Source: Streptomyces vinaceus (GTDB taxonomy: Bacteria; Actinomycetota; Actinomycetes; Streptomycetales; Streptomycetaceae). Taken from it: a stretch of DNA of 64,000 bases. The notes beneath the pieces are model-generated. The model was not told the DNA's origin. It worked only from the letters and a program-made list of their open reading frames with translations, and ran no database searches. A program made the translations under genes and the position numbers. The stretch's first letter is position 1; each line of letters starts with the position of its first letter. The stretch lies in the NCBI RefSeq assembly GCF_008704935.1, contig NZ_CP023692.1, forward strand, positions 3,576,001 to 3,640,000. The letters run 5' to 3'. This document shows positions 25,588 to 33,051 of the stretch, one piece after another.

Positions 25588-26001
25588 ATGGCTCTTGACG
25601 TACTCAACCCGACGCCCGAGTACCTCGCCTTCTGGCGGGAGCGGCACGTCTGCACGCTGACCACCCCGCGCCCCGACGGGACCCCGCACGTGGTGCCGGT
25701 GGGCGTCACGTACGACCCGGAGGCCGGTCTGGCCCGGGTGATCAGCAACAAGCACAGCAAGAAGATCCGCAACGTGCTGGCGGCGCAGGGGAAGCAGGCG
25801 GGCCCGGCGCGGGTCGCGGTGTGCCAGATGGCGGGGCGCCGCTGGGCCACCCTGGAGGGGCACGCGGTCGTCCGTACGGACGAGGCCTCGGTCGCCGAGG
25901 CCGTGGCGCGCTACGCGGAGCGCTACGGGCGGACGCCCTCGCCCAATCCGGACCGGGTCGTCCTGGAGATCACCCTCGACCGGGCGATGGGCCGGGCCTG
26001 A
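25588..26001 (+). CDS. PPOX-class F420-dependent oxidoreductase
   Basis: A 137-aa split-barrel protein of the pyridoxamine-phosphate-oxidase-like superfamily. TLTTPRPDGTPHVVPVGVTYD and SNKHSKKIRNVLA are typical of actinobacterial F420-binding members, with the Lys/Ser cluster contacting the cofactor phosphate. The Pfam-type fold does not reveal the substrate. It starts 34 bases from the HAIR element, so heat-shock control of this gene as well is possible. Confidence 0.87.
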   Translation: MALDVLNPTPEYLAFWRERHVCTLTTPRPDGTPHVVPVGVTYDPEAGLARVISNKHSKKIRNVLAAQGKQAGPARVAVCQMAGRRWATLEGHAVVRTDEASVAEAVARYAERYGRTPSPNPDRVVLEITLDRAMGRA

Positions 26002-26112
26002 GCCCAGGCCGGACCTGAACCCGGCCGGACCTGAACCCGGCCGGACCGGGCACGGCTCCGCGGAACGGTTCAGGTTTCACCTTTGTCCGGTTCAAGCACT
26101 GGACGCGGACAT

Positions 26113-26156
26113 CACAACGGCGCCATCGTGGTCAGGTCCACGATGGCGCCGTTGTG
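26113..26156. terminator. Strong bidirectional hairpin
   Basis: Perfect 19-bp arms (26113-26131 and 26138-26156, ending ...CCATCGTGG) with a 6-base loop, between the oxidoreductase gene and the minus-strand Rieske-like gene. The 26002-26100 stretch before it contains repeated CCGGCCGGACCTGAAC-type units and no gene. Confidence 0.85.
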
Positions 26157-26200
26157 TGGGGGAAGCACCTGGAGCGATCTGCGACGACGGGGGAATCGCT

Positions 26201-26515
26201 TCAGGCACTGCGGGGGGTGGCGGTGGTGATGTCGGGTTCGAAGAGCTGGTGGTCGCGCTGATCAAGGTTGACGAAGACCATTCCGTAGCGCACCTCGCAG
26301 CGGACGGGCTGCGGCGCGCCGCGGGGGCGGCGCAGGCATCGGTACGCCCGGACGTCCTCGTCCTCCTCGCGCGTGATGACGATGGGCTGTCCGAACAGGG
26401 TGACCATCAGCGAGTCGCCAATGTGGGGGATGGCGGTGGCGAGGTCGATGAACTGCCAGCCGGAGCGGTAGGCAGAGGCCATTTCACGACGGAAACCGCG
26501 GTCGTCGGGGGTCAT
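26201..26515 (-). CDS. Rieske-oxygenase-like small protein lacking iron-sulphur ligands
   Basis: A 104-aa protein. FRREMASAYRSGWQFIDL, IPHIGDSLMVTLFGQPIVITREEDEDVRAY and MVFVNLDQRD follow the N-terminal Rieske-domain layout of ring-hydroxylating oxygenases. The first cluster motif CxH reads CLRRPRG and the second CxxH region reads VRCEVRYGM, so the [2Fe-2S] cluster cannot form normally, and the catalytic domain is absent. Its ATG overlaps the stop of the secreted-peptide gene (ATGA at 26512-26515). It may have been recruited as a binding or regulatory fold for that peptide; function unknown. Confidence 0.65.
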   Translation of the reverse strand: MTPDDRGFRREMASAYRSGWQFIDLATAIPHIGDSLMVTLFGQPIVITREEDEDVRAYRCLRRPRGAPQPVRCEVRYGMVFVNLDQRDHQLFEPDITTATPRSA

Positions 26516-26739
26516 GCCGCGCTCTCCACGCCAACGGCGCCGGCTCCGGCGTCCGCGGGGGTCGAGCGCCACCCGCTGTCCAACGGTGCCGCGCGCCATC
26601 CGCTGTCCTCCAGCGGCGCCGCCTGGAGGCCTGCGGCACCCCCTTCAGCGCCCCCCAGGGTGACCCCGGCAAGTCCCAGACCGGCCACAGCCGAGAAGAT
26701 GACGGTGGCAAGCGCCGAGCGAAGCATTCTCTTGTTCAT
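26512..26739 (-). CDS. Small secreted peptide with DSGWR repeats
   Basis: A 75-aa protein. Residues 1-40 form a Sec-type signal (MNKRMLRSALATVIFSAVAG, ending near GLQAAP). The mature part of about 35 residues holds two near-identical units, APLEDSGWR and AAPLDSGWR, then STPADAGAG. There is no Cys. It is coupled to the Rieske-like gene and divergent from a LuxR-type regulator, a layout like a precursor or signal peptide with its own control. No known family recognised. Confidence 0.65.
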   Translation of the reverse strand: MNKRMLRSALATVIFSAVAGLGLAGVTLGGAEGGAAGLQAAPLEDSGWRAAPLDSGWRSTPADAGAGAVGVESAA

Positions 26740-26841
26740 GGTCGGCTTCGTCCTCACTTGATGAAATCCTCTCCCCCGCCTGTCAGACGATGGCTCATTC
26801 AGGCACGTCGCTGCCACAGGGACGATGCATCATGTTCTTGC

Positions 26842-27855
26842 ATGTTCAGGACCCTGGGGGGTGGAGATTTGACAACAAACAGAACAAAAGCGACACATCC
26901 CCACTCGGTCACCGAGCTGTGCAGCGAGGGGGCACGGCTCTACACGAGCGCGCTGCGCACGGGACGTATCGCACGTGGGGACGTCAAAACGGCGCCCTGC
27001 CTGCTCGATCTGGCGTTGTTGCAGCCAGATCCTGATGACGCTAATTCCCTCCGTCCGGTTCCACCGGCGGTGGCACTCGCACAGCGGCTGCATCCGATCG
27101 AACGCGAGATCCGGGACAGGCGGCGCGATTCGCTCGAACTGTCCGAGGCATTCGAACCGTTTCTCGCCATCAGCGCCCAGAGTCCGGCGAGCACCCACGC
27201 CATCACCGTGCTCGAAGGCTTCGACCCCATCAACGCCGCCCTCAACCTCGCCACGGCCGAGTGCCACACCGAGATGCTCACCATCCAGCCCGGCGGCGCC
27301 CGCCCCAGCCTGGAACTCACCGAGGCACTGGAGCGCGACCAGCCGCTGACCGACCGCGGTGTCCGGATCCGGACCCTGTACCAGCACACCGTCCGCCACA
27401 GCCGCGGCACGCTCGCGTACGTCGACCTCCTCAAGGCCGGCAAGGTCGAGGTGCGCACGCTGGAGGAGCTCTTCGAGCGCCTCATCATCTTCGACCGGAC
27501 CGTCGCCTTCATCCCGGCCAGCGACGACCGCCAGGTCGCCCTGGAGCTGCGCCACCCGGGGCTGGTGGACTACCTCATCAAGGTGTTCGAGCAGCTCTGG
27601 CACCGCGCCGTGCCGCTCCAGGAGGAAGTGACGTACCAGCACACCCGCGGCGGCATCTCGGGCGTGCAGCGCACCATCGCGCAGCTCCTCGTCGAGGGGC
27701 ACGTGGACGAGGCCATCGCCCGCCGGCTGGGCATGAACGTACGGACCTGCCGGGCGCACATCGCGAAGCTGGCCAGCACCCTCGGCAGCGGCAGCAGGGC
27801 CCAGCTCGGCTTCCTCATCGCCCGCTCGGGGATCCTGGAGGACGAGGGCGACTGA
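26842..27855 (+). CDS. LuxR-type helix-turn-helix regulator (TrmB-like N-terminus)
   Basis: A 337-aa regulator. An N-terminal winged-helix-like region (residues about 20-110), a middle ligand/PLD-like domain (TLYQHTVRHSRGTLAYVD, EVRTLEELFERLIIFDRTVAFI) and a C-terminal LuxR DNA-binding domain (QRTIAQLLVEGHVDEAIARRLGMNVRTCRAHIAKL). There is no receiver domain, so it responds to a ligand or partner rather than phosphorylation. This architecture is frequent next to natural-product genes in Streptomyces. The in-frame ATG at 26842 has no ribosome-binding site; a TTG at 26869 is an alternative. Confidence 0.82.
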   Translation: MFRTLGGGDLTTNRTKATHPHSVTELCSEGARLYTSALRTGRIARGDVKTAPCLLDLALLQPDPDDANSLRPVPPAVALAQRLHPIEREIRDRRRDSLELSEAFEPFLAISAQSPASTHAITVLEGFDPINAALNLATAECHTEMLTIQPGGARPSLELTEALERDQPLTDRGVRIRTLYQHTVRHSRGTLAYVDLLKAGKVEVRTLEELFERLIIFDRTVAFIPASDDRQVALELRHPGLVDYLIKVFEQLWHRAVPLQEEVTYQHTRGGISGVQRTIAQLLVEGHVDEAIARRLGMNVRTCRAHIAKLASTLGSGSRAQLGFLIARSGILEDEGD

Positions 27856-27889
27856 ACCGCCCGGCCGAAAACGAGCGGTGAAGACGAGA

Positions 27890-27919
27890 GGGCCCCGCCC
27901 GGCATCCCGGACGGGGCCC
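27890..27919. terminator. Bidirectional hairpin between the LuxR gene and hspR
   Basis: 13-bp arms (GGGCCCCGCCCGG against CCGGACGGGGCCC, one mismatch) around a 4-base loop, 34 bases after the LuxR-type gene and 20 bases before the hspR stop. Confidence 0.8.
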
Positions 27920-27939
27920 ATACGCGTACGAGGACGGCG

Positions 27940-28398
27940 TCAGTCGCCCTGGCGCTTCTGCGTGGGGCGCCAGACGACCAGGGCGTTGCCCGCCACCGGC
28001 GGCTGGTACTTGACCAGATCCCGCCGGTACGAGGCGTGCACCTGGGCCTCGCGCTGCTGGAGCACGGCCGCCGCGCCGTCCACCGCGGCCGAGAGCTCGG
28101 CCACGCGCTGCTGGAGGGCTGCGACCTGGTTCTCCAGCTCGATGATCCGCTTGATCCCGGCCAGGTTGATGCCCTCGTCCTGGGACAGCGCCTGCACGGT
28201 GCGGAGCAGTTCGATGTCGCGGGCCGAGTAGCGCCGGCCGCGGCCGGCCGTGCGGTCCGGGGAGACCAGGCCGAGCCGGTCGTACTGGCGCAGGGTCTGC
28301 GGATGCAGGCCCGAGAGCTGGGCGGCCACCGAGATGACGTAGACGGGAGTGTCGTCGTTGAGCTGGTAGTGGCTCCTGCGGCGGCCGTCCATGATCAT
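27940..28398 (-). CDS. hspR: Heat-shock repressor HspR
   Basis: A 152-aa MerR-family repressor. Winged HTH: VYVISVAAQLSGLHPQTLRQYDRLGLVSPDRT, then GRRYSARDIELLRTVQ, and a coiled-coil dimerisation helix (ELENQVAALQQRVAEL). With DnaK as co-repressor it represses the dnaK operon and clpB by binding HAIR elements. Last gene of the operon, so autoregulated. Start at ATG 28398 overlapping the dnaJ stop (ATGA); a second ATG two codons in (28392) is also possible. Confidence 0.97.
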   Translation of the reverse strand: MIMDGRRRSHYQLNDDTPVYVISVAAQLSGLHPQTLRQYDRLGLVSPDRTAGRGRRYSARDIELLRTVQALSQDEGINLAGIKRIIELENQVAALQQRVAELSAAVDGAAAVLQQREAQVHASYRRDLVKYQPPVAGNALVVWRPTQKRQGD

Positions 28399-29579
28399 GC
28401 TCCCTTCGCGGACTCGAACAGCGCGGCGCGCGGGTCCTCCGACTCCGTCGCGTCGCGGTACATCTCCAGCGCCTCGCGGGCCTTGTCCGACAGCTCGGCC
28501 GGCACCGCGACCTCCACCGTCACCAGCAGGTCCCCGCGGGTGCCGTCCTTGCGGACCGCCCCCTTGCCGCGGGCCCGCATCGTGCGGCCGCTGGGGGTGC
28601 CCGGCGGCAGCTTCAGCGTCACCGAGGGGCCGTTCAGGGTCGGGACCTTGATCTCGGCGCCCAGGGCGGCCTCGGCGATCGTCACCGGGACGGTGACCGT
28701 CAGGTTGTCGTCCTTGCGGCCGAACACCGGGTGGCTGCCGACGTGGACGACCACGTACAGATCGCCGGCGGGGCCGCCGCGCTCGCCCGGGGCGCCCTTG
28801 CCGCGCAGCCGGATCCGCTGGCCGTCGGAGACGCCCGGCGGGATGCGGACCTGCATGGTGCGGGAGGACTTGGCCCGCCCGCTGCCCTTGCAGACGTCGC
28901 AGGGCGTCTCCGCGATCAGGCCGCGGCCCTTGCAGTCGGCACAGGGATCGGTCAGCGAGAAGCCGCCTCCGCTGCCCCGGGACACCTGGCCGGTGCCGAC
29001 GCAGGTCGGGCAGACGCGGGGCGTGCCGTTCTTGTCGCCGGTGCCCGAACAGGCCTTGCAGGGCGCCTGGGAGGACATACGGAGCGGGACCGTGGCCCCG
29101 TCCACCGCCTCCGTGAAGGAGAGGGTGACCTCCGATTCGATGTCCTGGCCGCGGCGCGGCTGGACGCGCGTGCCGGCGCCCGCCCCGCCGCGGTTGAACA
29201 GACCGCCGAAGACGTCGCCCAGACCGCCGCCCCCGAAGCCGCCCGCGCCGCCGGCACCCTGCTGGGTGCCGCCGAACAGGTCGCCCAGGTCGAAGTTGAA
29301 CGAACCGCCGCCCCCGCCGGGACCGGGGCGGAAGCCACCGTTCCCGAACAGGGCGCGGGCCTCGTCGTACTCCTTGCGCTTCTTGGCGTCGCCGAGGATG
29401 TCGTTGGCCTCGGAGATCTCCTTGAAGCGCTCCTCCGCCGAGGCGTCGCCCTTGTTGGCGTCCGGGTGGAACTCGCGCGCGAGCTTCCGGTACGCCTTCT
29501 TGATCTCGGCCTCGGTGGCGTCCTTCGGGACACCGAGGACCTTGTAGTAGTCCTTCTCGACGAAGTCCTTCGTGCTCAT
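28395..29579 (-). CDS. dnaJ: Molecular chaperone DnaJ
   Basis: A 394-aa type I J-protein that stimulates DnaK ATP hydrolysis. Layout: J domain (residues about 9-75, HPD in REFHPDANKGD), a long Gly/Phe-rich region (GGGGSFNFDLG, GGAGGFGGGGLG), four zinc repeats (CKACSGTG, CPTCVGTG, CADCKGRG, CDVCKGSG) and the substrate-binding C-terminus. All zinc Cys are present. Third gene of the operon. Confidence 0.97.
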   Translation of the reverse strand: MSTKDFVEKDYYKVLGVPKDATEAEIKKAYRKLAREFHPDANKGDASAEERFKEISEANDILGDAKKRKEYDEARALFGNGGFRPGPGGGGGSFNFDLGDLFGGTQQGAGGAGGFGGGGLGDVFGGLFNRGGAGAGTRVQPRRGQDIESEVTLSFTEAVDGATVPLRMSSQAPCKACSGTGDKNGTPRVCPTCVGTGQVSRGSGGGFSLTDPCADCKGRGLIAETPCDVCKGSGRAKSSRTMQVRIPPGVSDGQRIRLRGKGAPGERGGPAGDLYVVVHVGSHPVFGRKDDNLTVTVPVTIAEAALGAEIKVPTLNGPSVTLKLPPGTPSGRTMRARGKGAVRKDGTRGDLLVTVEVAVPAELSDKAREALEMYRDATESEDPRAALFESAKGA

Positions 29580-29618
29580 CCCCGGTGTCCCTCCTCTCGT
29601 ACCGCTACTGATTCAACG

Positions 29619-30290
29619 TCAGCCCTTGTCGGGGGCATCCGTGTCCTTGTCCGAAGGCGCGTCGGCCTCGGCCGACTCGGACTTGGGGGCCGCGCCCGGC
29701 TGGGGCTCGGCCACCGCGACCCGCGCGGGGCGGATCGTACGCTCGCCGATCCGGTACCCCGGCTGCAGGATCGCCACGCAGGTCGTCTCGGTGACGTCCG
29801 GCGCGTACGAGTGCATCAGGGCCTCGTGGATCGTCGGGTCGAAGGGCTCGCCCTCCTTGCCGAACTGCTGCAGACCCATCTTGGCCGCGGCGGTCTCCAG
29901 CGATTCGGCCACCGACTTGAAGCCGCCGACCAGCTCGCCATGGTCCCGCGCCCGGCCGATGTCGTCCAGCGTCGGGAGCAGCTCCGTCAGGAGGGACGCG
30001 ACCGCGATCTCCTTGACGGCGATGCGGTCCCGCTCGACCCGGCGGCGGTAGTTCTGGTACTCCGCCTGGAGCCGCTGGAGGTCCGCGGTGCGCTCGCCGA
30101 GCGCCGTACGGGCCTGGTCCAGCTGCGCCAGCAGAGCCGTCTCCTGCGCGGACGGTGCTCCGGAGTCCCCGGCCGGGGCCGCGGCCTCCTCCTCGGAGGA
30201 AGCTGCGGCCTTCGGCTCGGCGGCGTCGTCAGGCGTGGCGCCGGTGGGGACTTCGGGCTTCTCCTCGAAACCCGGGGTCTCCTCCGACAT
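29619..30290 (-). CDS. grpE: Nucleotide exchange factor GrpE
   Basis: A 223-aa cofactor that releases ADP from DnaK. A disordered acidic N-terminus (SEETPGFEEKPEVP, about 50 residues), a long coiled coil (ALLAQLDQARTALGERTADLQRLQAEYQNYRRR), and the C-terminal beta domain with VLQPGY-type motif (AILQPGYRIGERTIRPARVAV). The start ATG shares one base with the dnaK stop (TGATG at 30290), so translation is coupled. Confidence 0.96.
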   Translation of the reverse strand: MSEETPGFEEKPEVPTGATPDDAAEPKAAASSEEEAAAPAGDSGAPSAQETALLAQLDQARTALGERTADLQRLQAEYQNYRRRVERDRIAVKEIAVASLLTELLPTLDDIGRARDHGELVGGFKSVAESLETAAAKMGLQQFGKEGEPFDPTIHEALMHSYAPDVTETTCVAILQPGYRIGERTIRPARVAVAEPQPGAAPKSESAEADAPSDKDTDAPDKG

Positions 30291-32143
30291 CAGGCAGCGC
30301 CGCCCTTCGGCTTGTCCTCGTCCACGATCTCGGCGTCGACGACGTCGTCGGCGGCGTCCGCGGCACCGGCCTGGCCGGCCTCACCGGCACCGGCCGCGCC
30401 CTGGGCGGCCTGCGCGTCGGCGTAGATGGCCTGGCCGAGCTTCTGGCTGACCGCGGCGAGCTTCTCGGTCGCGGTACGGATCTCGGCGGTGTCCTCGCCC
30501 TTGAGCTTTTCCTTCAGCTCGGTGACGGCGGCCTCGACCTCGGTCTTGACCTCGGCCGGGACCTTGTCCTCGTTGTCCTTGAGGAACTTCTCCGTCTGGT
30601 AGACGAGCTGCTCGCCCTGGTTGCGGGACTCGGCCGCCTCCTTGCGGCGCAGGTCCTCGTCCGCGTACTGCTCCGCCTCCTGGCGCATGCGGTCGACCTC
30701 GTCCTTGCCGAGCGAAGAGCCGCCGGTGACGGTCATCTTCTGCTCCTTGCCCGTGCCGAGGTCCTTGGCCGTGACGTGCATGATGCCGTTCGCGTCGATG
30801 TCGAAGGAGACCTCGATCTGCGGGACGCCACGCGGGGCCGGCGGCAGGCCGGTCAGCTCGAACATGCCGAGCTTCTTGTTGTACGCCGCGATCTCGCGCT
30901 CACCCTGGTAGACCTGGATCTGCACGGACGGCTGGTTGTCCTCGGCCGTCGTGAAGATCTCGGAACGCTTGGTCGGGATCGTGGTGTTGCGCTCGATGAG
31001 CTTGGTCATGATGCCGCCCTTGGTCTCGATGCCGAGGGACAGCGGGGTCACGTCGAGGAGCAGGACGTCCTTGACCTCACCCTTGAGGACACCGGCCTGG
31101 AGGGTGGCGCCGATGGCGACGACCTCGTCCGGGTTGACGCCCTTGTTCGCGTCCTGACCGCCGGTCAGCTCCTTGACGAGCTCGGCGACGGCCGGCATGC
31201 GGGTGGAGCCGCCGACCAGGACCACGTGGTCGATCTCGGACAGCTGGATGCCGGCGTCCTTGATGACGTTGTGGAACGGGGTCTTGCAGCGGTCCAGAAG
31301 GTCCGCGGTCAGCTGCTGGAACTGGGCGCGGGTGAGCTTCTCGTCCAGGTGCAGCGGGCCCTCGGCGGAAGCCGTGATGTAGGGCAGGTTGATCGTGGTC
31401 TCCGTGGAGGAGGACAGCTCGATCTTCGCCTTCTCGGCGGCCTCGCGCAGGCGCTGGAGCGCCATCTTGTCCTTGGAGAGGTCCACGCCGTGGCCGTTGG
31501 CGAACTGCTTCACCAGGTAGTCGACGACGCGCTGGTCCCAGTCGTCACCACCGAGGTGGTTGTCACCGTTGGTGGCCTTGACCTCGACGACGCCGTCGCC
31601 GATCTCCAGGAGCGACACGTCGAAGGTGCCGCCACCGAGGTCGAAGACGAGAATGGTCTGGTCGTCCTTGTCGAGGCCGTACGCCAGGGCGGCGGCGGTC
31701 GGCTCGTTGACAATGCGCAGGACGTTCAGGCCCGCGATCTCGCCGGCCTCCTTCGTCGCCTGGCGCTCGGAGTCGTTGAAGTAGGCCGGGACGGTGATGA
31801 CCGCGTCCGTGACCTTCTCGCCCAGGTACGCCTCGGCGTCGCGCTTCAGCTTCTGCAGGATGAAGGCGCTCATCTGCTGCGGGTTGAAGTCCTTGCCATC
31901 CAGGTTGATCTTCCAGTCAGTGCCCATGTGGCGCTTGACGGAGCGGATGGTGCGGTCCACGTTCGTGACCGCCTGTCGCTTGGCGACCTCGCCGACGAGG
32001 ACCTCGCCGTTCTTGGCGAAGGCGACGACGGACGGCGTGGTCCTGGCGCCCTCGGCGTTGGTGATGACGGTGGGCTCGCCGCCTTCGAGAACGCTGACGA
32101 CGGAGTTAGTGGTGCCCAGGTCGATGCCGACCGCACGTGCCAT
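30290..32143 (-). CDS. dnaK: Molecular chaperone DnaK (Hsp70)
   Basis: A 617-aa Hsp70. ATPase domain with GIDLGTTNSVV, VFDLGGGTFDVSLLEI and LVGGSTRMPAV; substrate domain with LDVTPLSLGIET; helical lid and acidic tail (VVDAEIVDEDKPKG). First gene of dnaK-grpE-dnaJ-hspR. Start at ATG 32143, preceded by GGAGG at the proper distance. It serves as HspR co-repressor as well as folding chaperone. Two HAIR elements lie upstream. Confidence 0.98.
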   Translation of the reverse strand: MARAVGIDLGTTNSVVSVLEGGEPTVITNAEGARTTPSVVAFAKNGEVLVGEVAKRQAVTNVDRTIRSVKRHMGTDWKINLDGKDFNPQQMSAFILQKLKRDAEAYLGEKVTDAVITVPAYFNDSERQATKEAGEIAGLNVLRIVNEPTAAALAYGLDKDDQTILVFDLGGGTFDVSLLEIGDGVVEVKATNGDNHLGGDDWDQRVVDYLVKQFANGHGVDLSKDKMALQRLREAAEKAKIELSSSTETTINLPYITASAEGPLHLDEKLTRAQFQQLTADLLDRCKTPFHNVIKDAGIQLSEIDHVVLVGGSTRMPAVAELVKELTGGQDANKGVNPDEVVAIGATLQAGVLKGEVKDVLLLDVTPLSLGIETKGGIMTKLIERNTTIPTKRSEIFTTAEDNQPSVQIQVYQGEREIAAYNKKLGMFELTGLPPAPRGVPQIEVSFDIDANGIMHVTAKDLGTGKEQKMTVTGGSSLGKDEVDRMRQEAEQYADEDLRRKEAAESRNQGEQLVYQTEKFLKDNEDKVPAEVKTEVEAAVTELKEKLKGEDTAEIRTATEKLAAVSQKLGQAIYADAQAAQGAAGAGEAGQAGAADAADDVVDAEIVDEDKPKGGAA

Positions 32144-32162
32144 TTTGGTTTCCTCCAGCTGA

Positions 32163-32183
32163 CTTGAGTGGAACAGACTCAAC
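32163..32183 (-). promoter_or_regulatory. HAIR element 1 upstream of dnaK
   Basis: CTTGAGT-N7-ACTCAAC, one mismatch to the HAIR consensus, 20 bases upstream of the dnaK start codon. It is the proximal HspR operator. Confidence 0.9.
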
Positions 32184-32214
32184 CATGCCCCATCACCGCG
32201 CGGACGTCAACAGA

Positions 32215-32235
32215 GGTGAGTGTGGTCGGCTCAAC
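32215..32235 (-). promoter_or_regulatory. HAIR-like element 2 upstream of dnaK
   Basis: GGTGAGT-N7-GCTCAAC, a weaker match to the HAIR consensus, 31 bases further upstream. Multiple HspR sites at the dnaK promoter are known in Streptomyces; this one is an inference from similarity. Confidence 0.65.
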
Positions 32236-32348
32236 TTTTATCCCGGGCTAACGCTCACAGGGGCCTCCCCGGGGCCGAGCGGGGGATGCTGGGCCCGGCC
32301 GCTGCGCGGCTCCCGGCGGCCGCCCGGGGCGCAGGGCAGGGTGCCCCC

Positions 32349-32930
32349 ATGCCGCTGCCGCCGCTCACGCTCCCCCCGATCCGGCACCTCGTACGACCCC
32401 CCGCGAGCCCGCGCCCGTCGGCGCGCCGGGCGCAGCTGCCGGACCTCTCGGCGAAGCGGGTGGTCGACCTCATCGGGGCCACCGCGCTGGGCGCCCTGTC
32501 CGTGGTGCCGCTGCTGGCCGTGGCGGCCCTGCTGTACGCGACCCAGGGCGGGCGGGTCTTCGTACGGGAGCCGGCGGCGGGGCGCGGCGGGCGGCCGTTC
32601 CTGACCTGGCGGCTGCGTACGGACGCGGCGGGGCGGCTGGGAGCGGCCCTGGAGCGGTACGCCCTGGACGGGGTGCCGCAGCTGCTGAACGTGCTGCGCG
32701 GCGAGATGTCGCTGGTCGGGCCGCGCGCGGAGCCGCGTACGGACCGGGCCGACCGGCTCCTCGTACGCCCCGGAATGACGGGTTTGTGGCAGGTCAGCGC
32801 GCGGTCCGACCTCCCCTGGGAGGAGATGGCGCTCCTGGACCGGCACTATGTGGAGAGCCATTGGCTGGGGATGGATCTCGCGATCCTGGCTCAGACCCCT
32901 CGGGCGGCCTGTCGGCACAGGCGCGCCTGA
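32349..32930 (+). CDS. Bacterial sugar transferase-like protein, short form
   Basis: A 193-aa protein of the undecaprenyl-phosphate glycosyl-1-phosphate transferase family (WcaJ/PglC-like). One hydrophobic helix (LIGATALGALSVVPLLAVAALLY) after LSAKRVVD, then VPQLLNVLRGEMSLVGPRAEP and RPGMTGLWQVSARSDLPWEEM, the catalytic core signature. The usual KRxFD basic motif at the helix start reads KRVVD, and the long loop before the core is shortened, so activity may be reduced. Start chosen at ATG 32349; divergent from dnaK. Confidence 0.82.
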   Translation: MPLPPLTLPPIRHLVRPPASPRPSARRAQLPDLSAKRVVDLIGATALGALSVVPLLAVAALLYATQGGRVFVREPAAGRGGRPFLTWRLRTDAAGRLGAALERYALDGVPQLLNVLRGEMSLVGPRAEPRTDRADRLLVRPGMTGLWQVSARSDLPWEEMALLDRHYVESHWLGMDLAILAQTPRAACRHRRA

Positions 32931-33051
32931 GGCATGCCTGAGCGACACAGATCACCGCTCGCTCACCTACATTGCGGCGCGGGAAATGGGTAACCTCAAC
33001 CCTTGACTTCATAAGTTACCGCTTAGTAAGTGCCGCCCGAGGAGCCCTTCC

